From the NCBI GenBank assembly GCA_026417575.1, contig JAOACZ010000199.1, positions 1 to 58,411 on the forward strand: DNA of 58,411 bases, in the 5' to 3' direction. A program made the translations under genes and the position numbers. The DNA is from a bacterium. Its GTDB lineage: Bacteria > Auribacterota > UBA3054 > JAPLST01. How positions within the stretch are numbered: position 1 is the stretch's first letter; every line of letters begins with the position of its first letter. Positions 50,801 through 58,411 of this stretch are shown here, piece by piece. The notes beneath the pieces were generated by a model that had not been told where the DNA came from, did not search any database, and worked only from the letters and a program-made list of their open reading frames with translations.

Positions 50801-51824
50801 ATAAATGCACTCGCAGTGTGCGCTGGCCGGAAAACGCGGACAATACACGTAATACTCTGTCACATCGCTGTTGGTCGAGGCATTCCACATGATGTAGGCG
50901 TAGCCTCTGAGAGCCCGCACGCGCACATTGGTGGCCGGCGCGGGCTTGCCAGGGAACGCGGCCGGCGCGCTGCCAAAGATACGGAATGGACGCGCGTTCG
51001 TGCGCGACGACGCGTCCTGTACCCGAATGGTCACGTTGGTTTCCACCGCTGCCGAACAGATCCCGATGATGCTGCCGTCAGACAGCAACACCAAATTGGG
51101 CGGCAACGATCCAGCGGTGATGCTCCACGTCAGCGGCGTCGTACCGCCCACCGCGCTCATCGTCCCCAGTGGCGAGCCGACGGTGTAGTTCTCCCCGATG
51201 ATGGATTGGGGATTTGCGTGTCATGATGCGCGGATCGTTGTTCCTCAGCGAATGCGGCGTGGCCGGCTCAATCGGCGCCGATAAATCTGACAGATTGCCA
51301 TCTACGTCCCGCGCCGCACGACATAGCAGTACGACTGGCCGTTGACGATGTGGAAGGTGTCCACCACGTCCGTGGCAGAAACAACCGCCCTCAAGCCATC
51401 CACGTCTATCTGCTCATACCCCGCGGCCACGTAGCCGCCGGCCGGGATCGTGCCTTCGCGCAATTTGTGAATCCAGCCCGCGCTCGACGCATTCGTCACT
51501 TCGCGATACAGCCGATTCTGTCCGCCATCCAGAAAGCCGGATGATAGCGTGTCGCAATAGCGCGTATTGCACACGGCGTACGTGCCGGTGGCGTCGCTGC
51601 CGCCCCCGTCAATTCACAATAGCGCTTAATCACCAGCGGCTCAAAGGCGGGATTAGAGTCCCAGTTGTGACGCGCAGTTCCATGTCATTCTGTGCGCAGA
51701 AAGCCGGCGGATTGGAGTGGGTGATGGTCTGGCCAACGACAAACACCGCGGGATTGCTCACCGACGCCGCCAGTGGCAGCGCCAGCAGCGCGCACACGTT
51801 GCATATCGCAGTCTCAGATTTCAT
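47897..51824 (-). pseudogene. Decayed large secreted PEP-CTERM protein gene (multiple frameshifts and in-frame stops)
   Basis: Signal peptide MKSETAICNVCALLALPLAASVS at 51824; coding-like fragments in different minus frames (51302-51574, 50714-51160, 49950-50888, 49319-49798, 48383-49123); C-terminal Ig-like + IPEPTRITGFVLAGTWWMRRP ending at 47897. Confidence 0.8.
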
Positions 51825-52246
51825 GGTCCTCTTCTTGCGGAAGAACGAGTGGAAGCATGGAACGATGGATGAAAGCGCTTCATTCGACATTTTGTGTGAT
51901 CTGCAAGTGACATTTTTCGTCGATAGAACTTCTTAGCATCCATCACGGCTGATAAGCGCGGCTGCATTCCGCTTTTTTCTTCTTCCCTCTGGTCTCTGCA
52001 CTCTGACTTCCCAACGTGGATCACCCTTGTGGCAGATTTCGGCCATACCTCCACCGGGCTCTCAAAGCCCGGCCACATTACTATGGTCAGCGTTAGGGCC
52101 GATTGATGTGATTCATCCGCCTGCCTGGGAGCTGCACTGCCTCGAGCAACGCGGCAGCTGCGCTGCCGCGCTCCATCTGTCGCTCCTGCGGGTGGAACAG
52201 GCCGCGCGGTTGCCCACGCCGCCCTACCCAACCACCCAACCACACC

Positions 52247-53074
52247 TTACTTCCGCCGCAGTGCCAGCAGCCCCAGCGTCGCCAAACCTATCGCGCCCGG
52301 CTCCGGCACAATCCCCATCACACTCAGATTCTCAATCCAAACGTAGTTGGCGGCGTTGTTGGCGATTACATCCAACGCCAGCACGGCGTAATTGCCCTGC
52401 GCATACGACACGTCCACCATGGCGTTGACCGACTGAATCAACTGCGTTTGGTCTGCCGTGTGTGGAATCTAAAAATTGCTTATGGGAGTGAACGTCATGG
52501 TGTCCGGGTCCGTTTGGTTATTCAACGTGTAGCGGTAGTTGAAGGTGCAGTAACTGGTATCGTTGCCAGTGTCCCAACCGCAGACGTCAAAGGCAAACAC
52601 CAGCCTGCCCAATGTATCGCCTGCGTTGTTGCGGATGCGGAAGCGGCATGCGCACTTTCCCACGATCCTTGCTCGGCCAGGAACGCCGTATAGTTGCCGT
52701 TGCCAAAATGGTTTAACTCCACCTGCGGCGGCACAGGTACGGCTATCTCATCACTAGTGTCACCATCGCCGTTCGCGAGCTGCCAAACAACGTGGAAACA
52801 TTGTTTCCTCGATCTCCCAAATCACGATTATTGTTGCGTTTTGAAAACCCCTTCCGGATGAAAGTCTGGTGACACGTTGTAAACGCGTCGCCAATTATCC
52901 GGCTCAAGAAGGTCGGTTATCGCCGGAGGCGATTGTCAGAATACCCGTGATGGTGGAGTTGAAGTCAACCGCCACGGGTGTGCCGAGCGCGGGGAGGACG
53001 ATTTCCGTGCGGGCGGACACGCCGGTTAGCACGACTGCCAGCGCGGCTGCAAGAAGAATCAGTGTGTGTTTCAT
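52247..53074 (-). pseudogene. Second decayed secreted PEP-CTERM gene
   Basis: N-terminus MKHTLILLAAALAVVLTGVSARTEIVLPALGTPVAVDFNSTITGI... at 53074; middle fragments at 52522-52734 and 52469-52663; C-terminus YVWIENLSVMGIVPEPGAIGLATLGLLALRRK at 52247. Confidence 0.75.
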
Positions 53075-53779
53075 CTTTCGGTCTCCTCTCGTCGTGGTTA
53101 GTTATATGCCGCGTGGCGTGCTACCTTCCGCAGGCAGCCTGGCGCAGGCACAGGTTACCGTTTACTTTTATCTCTATCACATCGCTTGGATATCCTTACA
53201 TCGTCCCTCACGGCCGCACAAAACGCCTCTTTTCAGTCCTGTTTGCTGTCGTGGCGAGCGTGTTGTTGCCATCGACATTCGTCCTCATTGCGGGCAGTCT
53301 AACATATGAAAACGCAAAAGGAAACGACCGAAACGAGTAAGTGTAGATCTGGTTTCCACGTGCACCGCAGATTTTTATACTGTTCCACACGTGCGCACAT
53401 TCAGAAGTCTTCGCACCTGAACTATACTGGTGAAGGAAACGGTTCCCCGTTCGTGATCGCTCGCGCCGTTTCGAGACGCTTCTCGCCTTGCATAGAACAC
53501 AAAGAACTAGCTCTGGACCGTAGTAGGAGAGCTACGCATTTTTCGAGCAAAAGCGCAGGCCCACGACACTCACATCCGCGCTCGTACGCCCGCCTCAGAC
53601 CCGGAACGTGAGGAGAAACCTCCCGACCCCAGTATAGCTGGTTCAAAAGAAGTAACACTTGTCTACGATCAATCCGTGCCACTACCGTGCGCCCCACATG
53701 ACGCCTTTGCTCTGCTAATTCGGGTGTAACTCCAAGGTTTGCATACAAAATTGACGCTCACTTTGCTATACTAGTCGCA

Positions 53780-54775
53780 ATGACTGACACTACCGAGACT
53801 CCCATTGCCGTTTCTCGCATTCTGCATCCTAGCGATTATCATGTGCAGCATCCAAATGTGTACTTTCCTGATACGGCACGTGAGGGGTATTTTTTACCAG
53901 CAAAAGCTCGACGGAATCTGAGTCGGCCACCAGACGAGTATTACAGCCTGCCGCGGCTTGGTCCACACTCGGGTTTACTTTTTAATGTCTTGCACGCCGG
54001 TACTTCGCACTGGGAGTACGGTGACCGTTATACGCGCGTGAGATCCAGTGGGTTTGCAATTGAACTCGTCACGCACGGGCGTGGGGAACTGCGTGTGGGA
54101 CGGTACAAGCGATATATCTTGCGCCCGGGTGACGTGTTTATCCTCCATCCCGATGAGCGCCACTCCTACCGCGCATGCTCACGTTCGCCGTTCCAAAAAA
54201 TGTACGTTACGCTTGCCATTGACTCACCAATGCATCGGGCCATTTTGGCAGCGACACCTTTGTGGGAGCAGTCATACCTGCCCTTACCGCCCCCCGGCGC
54301 GGGGCGTGCTCAGGCGCTGATTGAGCGGGTCATCGCTATTGTCCGCGCAGGTGGCGCCGACGCGGCACTGCAAGCCTCCCTGACGGTCTGTGAGCTGATC
54401 ACGCTGCTGCTTCAGGAAGTGCACACCCATTCAGAGGCGCCTTCGCTCGACCCGCGGCTCCATGCTGTCATGACACACGCCATTGACCACTTGCATGAAC
54501 GGCTGAGCATGACCGACCTGGCCAAAGTGGCGGGCGTGAGTGCAGGCCACCTTAATCGCCTCTTTATGAAGGACGTTGGCATGCGCGCGCACGAGTGGCT
54601 GCTCAAATTGCGCATGCGTTACGCCTCCGAGCTCCTGCATAAAACGCATCTGCCTATTCATCACATCGCCGAACAAGTCGGTTATGATAATGCCTACACC
54701 TTCTCGCGCGCCTTTAAGCATGTGGCCGGCATGGCACCTGTTACGTACCGCCGGCGGGTGTGGCAAGCCCGGTGA
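53780..54775 (+). CDS. AraC-family transcriptional regulator
   Basis: N-terminal cupin-like sensing domain; C-terminal HTH LSMTDLAKVAGVSAGHLNRLFMKDVGMRAHEWLLKLRMRYASELL...IAEQVGYDNAYTFSRAFKHVAGMAPVTYRR. Confidence 0.93.
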   Translation: MTDTTETPIAVSRILHPSDYHVQHPNVYFPDTAREGYFLPAKARRNLSRPPDEYYSLPRLGPHSGLLFNVLHAGTSHWEYGDRYTRVRSSGFAIELVTHGRGELRVGRYKRYILRPGDVFILHPDERHSYRACSRSPFQKMYVTLAIDSPMHRAILAATPLWEQSYLPLPPPGAGRAQALIERVIAIVRAGGADAALQASLTVCELITLLLQEVHTHSEAPSLDPRLHAVMTHAIDHLHERLSMTDLAKVAGVSAGHLNRLFMKDVGMRAHEWLLKLRMRYASELLHKTHLPIHHIAEQVGYDNAYTFSRAFKHVAGMAPVTYRRRVWQAR

Positions 54776-55950
54776 CCAACGGCGTACCGATTCAACTACG
54801 TTTCAGCACCGTCTTCTATTGTTCACGTACCAGACCACACCCGGAGATAACAACCATCAACTTTGACTCTGCTCGTAGCAATATCTGCTGTGACCATGCC
54901 ACGCCCGACGCGCAATAATGCTACCAACTGAGAAATGTTGGGCATCGCAGTTGGTTTCACGCCAAAAATAGGCCGTGACTATCCCGAGGCAAGCGCTTGT
55001 CATTGAACAGAACGCAAGTGTCAAGAATAGTCACGGGCGTAGCGCTCTGATATAGTGGAGGATGCTGGGTCAGGTCGATTACATCTTACTGACCGACCGC
55101 CTTGTGCCAGCGACCTGCCCCAGCACCCCGCCCTCTGCCGCCTGCACCCATTCAATTGCCATATGAAGAAGACAGCAGGGCCGCCAACGGCACGACTAAC
55201 ATTGCTAGCGTCACCAAAGATCCGGCCCTCGGCACCCTGAGCAGCAGCGGTTTCATTTCCACTCTGTCAACGAGGATAACCGCGTTTCGTACACTGTCGC
55301 GCGGCGTGACGAATTTGTTGTCGACAACAACTTAATCAGCTCATCGCGGCCCACACCGCACGCAGCGCGGCTGGGCTTGCTCACCAGGGCGAGCTCTCGA
55401 TTACCTAAGCCTACAAGCCCATCACATACCTCAGCGCTCCTCTGTAGCAACCAAGCGCCCACCACGCTCGGCGAAAAGAGTCATGTACCCTTTAGACTCC
55501 TGTGCAGATACCTGAACATTACGCGCTCCGCAGACCCACTTGGCGAGTCCCTTCGACCGACATCGGCAATCGAATGATAAATGCCGGGTGTGATTTCTCT
55601 TTCTCACACGTATGCAGACGGGCAGGGGCGCGTGATAGTCTCCCGCCCCAGCAGCTCAATGGCATTGTATCCACCGCGTGGCCGAAGTTACTAAGGCGCT
55701 GCCAACTGGGTGCTTCAGGTCAAGGGCGATCGGCAATGTCTCCTAACGACGGCTGTTCCGGCCACTGTGGGGTTGTCATTTTTCACGGCGCTAGCATCAG
55801 TCTCTGCCAGAACCAAGCCCTTGCACGCATATTAAACATTCATCGTCTCACATTACCGAGATACGACTGCCACGTCAGCCTCTATACCACACCACGCAGC
55901 AAATCTCCGTGTAACTATCACCCACAACTCTGCCGCTTGCAGCAAACCAT

Positions 55951-58392
55951 TTAATTGCTGCGTCCCTCCATCGCAGCACGTTCGGCCCGGCGCCTGCGCA
56001 GCACCTCTTTTATCTCCTCCACCCGTTCGCGCGTCAGTGGATACCTCCACAGGACAAGTAGACAGCCCAACGTCAAAATGCCCGGCACAAAGCTGTTCAT
56101 GATACGCATGCGCATGATCGTTGCCGGAGTTTGATTGTACTCAAGTACAGGATCAAAACCAGACAGCACGAGCACAATTCCCGGAAGAACTGCGGAGATT
56201 GCGTTCACAATCTTGATAATAAAAGCGTTAATCGCTCCAAACATTCCCTCACGCCGAAATCCCGTCACGAGCTCGTCATGGTCGGTCACGTCTGCCATCA
56301 TTGTCGCCAGAACCATGTAGTACGACGCAATGCCCACCGAGTAGAAAATCGGCACGATGAACTGATATTCGGGGTGACCTTTCCTCAAACAAAAGAAATT
56401 TAATATCGTGCCAATCGACATAAGTATGACGGCCCACCGCATGACTACATGCTTCTGGAACTTCTCACACGCCCATTTCAGCGCAGGCAAGTTGATCAGA
56501 CCCAATACCCAGCAAAACGTCCCCACGTACGCTGCAATGCGCGCACCTGCACCAGCCGACCCCATCACCCAATAAATGTTCAGATATCCTCCCAATGGCA
56601 GGAACATCCCTTGCACTAACCCTAAAAAATTGTACAAGAAAATGATGCGCAGGAAGTTGGGGTTCTTGCACAGACTTATAAACGACTGGATGATGCCCAT
56701 GTGATGCTCTAACTGCCGCTTGGAGATCACCGTGCTCATCCGTTCCTTGACAAATACAACCATCAGTATTGTGGCAGGAATCCCCAGTGAACACGCCAAG
56801 AGCGCTACGTAAAAGAGTCCGTCCAGCGCTGTACGGAAGTACAGCAAAAAGCAAAACACCGGTACATACGGCGCGATCACACCCACCACGTGATCCACAA
56901 TCGAACGATACATGACCACGCGCGTGCGCCCGTCATAACTCGGGCACAGCTCTATTCCCAAGGCATAATATGGCACAGACTGGATAGTCGTGAACGTGGT
57001 AAACAAGAGCAGACCCACCAACACGTACAAAGTAACGCTGCGCGTGTCACGGTTATCTGGATCCCAAAAAATGCGCCACGCATCGATAAGTTCCTGCAAT
57101 GTGCTCTTACCACTCGTCTCCTGAGACATCGGGCCTACATAGCCGGTGAGGAGGGCCTCCACTTGCCCTCGCATCCGCTCCGTGTTAAGCCGGCCCTCGC
57201 GGTACTGGTGGAGCAGTGACGCTGCTGCGCGCTGCGCGCTCGCCTGCGCAGCAACGCTGCACAGGTTTGTCAGAGCTGCCAGCCGTTCCTGCGCATAAAC
57301 AAGCCGGCCACGCGCGATCCCAGCCTCAAGCACGTCACTGGCGTTCGTGTACACGAGCGACTGCCGTACCGCCTCCTCAGCAGCAACAACCAGCTCATTG
57401 AGTCGCGTTGCATTCGTGGCAAAGAACACCTCTGCACTTGCAGACTCCTTCATGGCGGTCAGCGCAGCCTGCCAGGCCGCTTCTGAGGACCTGCAACCTT
57501 CCCCGCGTGCGGCGAGCCTCGCAACCAACAGCAGTGTCTGACCAGCTCTACGCACACTCTGCGCTGCAGCGCTTAGGTCATCAGGAACACCCTCACCTCC
57601 AATCGCCCGCAGAATACCTGGCACGAACGCGACCGCGTCGCTTCCCGCCCTCCTCCCCGCGCGCACCACGTCTACCTGCACCAGCAGCTCCTCACTCGCC
57701 TTCGCAACTGCCATTGCCTTGTCCAAACGTGTGATTACCTGTCGCGCGTTGTTGACCATCGTCTGCGCATGCTCGCAGTTCAGCTTCTTTGTGGATAGCA
57801 GCTTCGCATCGCCAAAAGCCATGGCATTCGAGAACGATTGTTCCATACGCGCCAGACGTTCTTGACGCTTATGAAAATCGGCAAGAATGTCAGGCATCAA
57901 CCTACCATACATGTTCGTAATCTTGCGATAGTCGCGTCGGAGAGCATCCAGGTCCTTCTCCAGCACCACGTCGCTGCACACACTAGATCGCGCTAACAAC
58001 GCTAGATAATTCGTAAGCGTCGTCGTCGCTCGTTCAGCGCGTGCCAGCAGCGTGATGGACTGTTTGTCACCTTCCAGGACTCGGTTGGAAGATATGCTGT
58101 GCACTTTGGGAAACCAAATGATGAGCACTGCCACAAGGGCGCTGCGACCTATCCCACCTACGAGAATAAACGGCCGCCGCCGCCCCCAGCGGCTTTTAAA
58201 ATTGTCCGTGATCTGCGCCATCACCGGATCGGTCACCGCATCCCAAAATGTCTTGATTCCCAGCACCACCCCCAGGATAAGCGGATTAATCCGCATGGCA
58301 ACGACCATCACAGTCTGCAGAATGCTAAAAAACTGATTCGAGATGCTGCTTTCTATATTGCCGAAAGCGTATAACAGCACCTCTTTCGTCGG
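55951..58392 (-). CDS. GPH/MelB-type MFS transporter with ~350-aa insertion between predicted TM3 and TM4; 5'-truncated at contig end
   Basis: LGIKTFWDAVTDPVMAQITDNFKSRWGRRRPFILVGG and SVPYYALGIELCPSYDGRTRVVMYR are GPH-family hallmarks; the 'MYKRQ' start of the supplied ORF is adapter sequence. Confidence 0.88.
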   Translation of the reverse strand, partial: PTKEVLLYAFGNIESSISNQFFSILQTVMVVAMRINPLILGVVLGIKTFWDAVTDPVMAQITDNFKSRWGRRRPFILVGGIGRSALVAVLIIWFPKVHSISSNRVLEGDKQSITLLARAERATTTLTNYLALLARSSVCSDVVLEKDLDALRRDYRKITNMYGRLMPDILADFHKRQERLARMEQSFSNAMAFGDAKLLSTKKLNCEHAQTMVNNARQVITRLDKAMAVAKASEELLVQVDVVRAGRRAGSDAVAFVPGILRAIGGEGVPDDLSAAAQSVRRAGQTLLLVARLAARGEGCRSSEAAWQAALTAMKESASAEVFFATNATRLNELVVAAEEAVRQSLVYTNASDVLEAGIARGRLVYAQERLAALTNLCSVAAQASAQRAAASLLHQYREGRLNTERMRGQVEALLTGYVGPMSQETSGKSTLQELIDAWRIFWDPDNRDTRSVTLYVLVGLLLFTTFTTIQSVPYYALGIELCPSYDGRTRVVMYRSIVDHVVGVIAPYVPVFCFLLYFRTALDGLFYVALLACSLGIPATILMVVFVKERMSTVISKRQLEHHMGIIQSFISLCKNPNFLRIIFLYNFLGLVQGMFLPLGGYLNIYWVMGSAGAGARIAAYVGTFCWVLGLINLPALKWACEKFQKHVVMRWAVILMSIGTILNFFCLRKGHPEYQFIVPIFYSVGIASYYMVLATMMADVTDHDELVTGFRREGMFGAINAFIIKIVNAISAVLPGIVLVLSGFDPVLEYNQTPATIMRMRIMNSFVPGILTLGCLLVLWRYPLTRERVEEIKEVLRRRRAERAAMEGRSN

Positions 58393-58411
58393 CTGTCTCT
58401 TATACACATCT
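58393..58411. other. Residual Nextera transposase mosaic-end adapter (CTGTCTCTTATACACATCT)
   Basis: Exact 19-nt match to the known Nextera adapter at the contig terminus. Confidence 0.97.

Noticed and set aside
58405-58407. GTG start of the 818-aa ORF (MYKRQ...)
   Set aside because: Lies inside the Nextera adapter; not a biological start codon.
1-58411. CRISPR arrays, rRNA, tRNA, prophage or insertion sequences
   Set aside because: No regularly spaced repeats, rRNA motifs, tRNA T-loop motifs or transposase/integrase signatures seen by eye; tRNAscan-SE/Infernal would be needed to exclude small RNAs.

Overview
The window looks like one contig end from a PVC-type bacterium (Verrucomicrobiota/Kiritimatiellota-like; inferred from PEP-CTERM proteins and gene content, not tested). 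Positions 1-15 kb are mostly minus-strand: a beta-helix/LamG PEP-CTERM protein, a DUF3332-like lipoprotein, secA, thyX, xylA, tilS, a cupin, uvrB and yacG. From 16-47 kb the genes are mostly plus-strand. Two PEP-CTERM/secretion neighbourhoods flank housekeeping operons (LeuA/Re-citrate-synthase-like fused to a Cache-like domain, hisD, def; Gfo/Idh/MocA plus two TIM-barrel isomerases, purM, hisI, trpE, trpG, ABC exporter, sulfotransferase, csp). Positions 47.7-53.1 kb hold two decayed PEP-CTERM genes on the minus strand. The window ends with an AraC regulator and a 5'-truncated GPH/MelB-type transporter whose apparent start codon lies in a Nextera adapter (CTGTCTCTTATACACATCT). The main leads are: (1) a compact operon (19.7-32.5 kb) that spreads the domains of ExeM/NucH-type extracellular nucleases (lamin-tail, OB-fold, EEP nuclease) over consecutive ORFs, headed by a giant GspK-like pseudopilin; (2) a MelB-like transporter with a ~350-residue insertion in the predicted periplasmic TM3-TM4 loop; (3) a DRE-TIM metallolyase-Cache fusion; (4) a UvrB with no recognisable C-terminal UVR motif. 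I saw no rRNA, tRNA, CRISPR or intact mobile element by eye.
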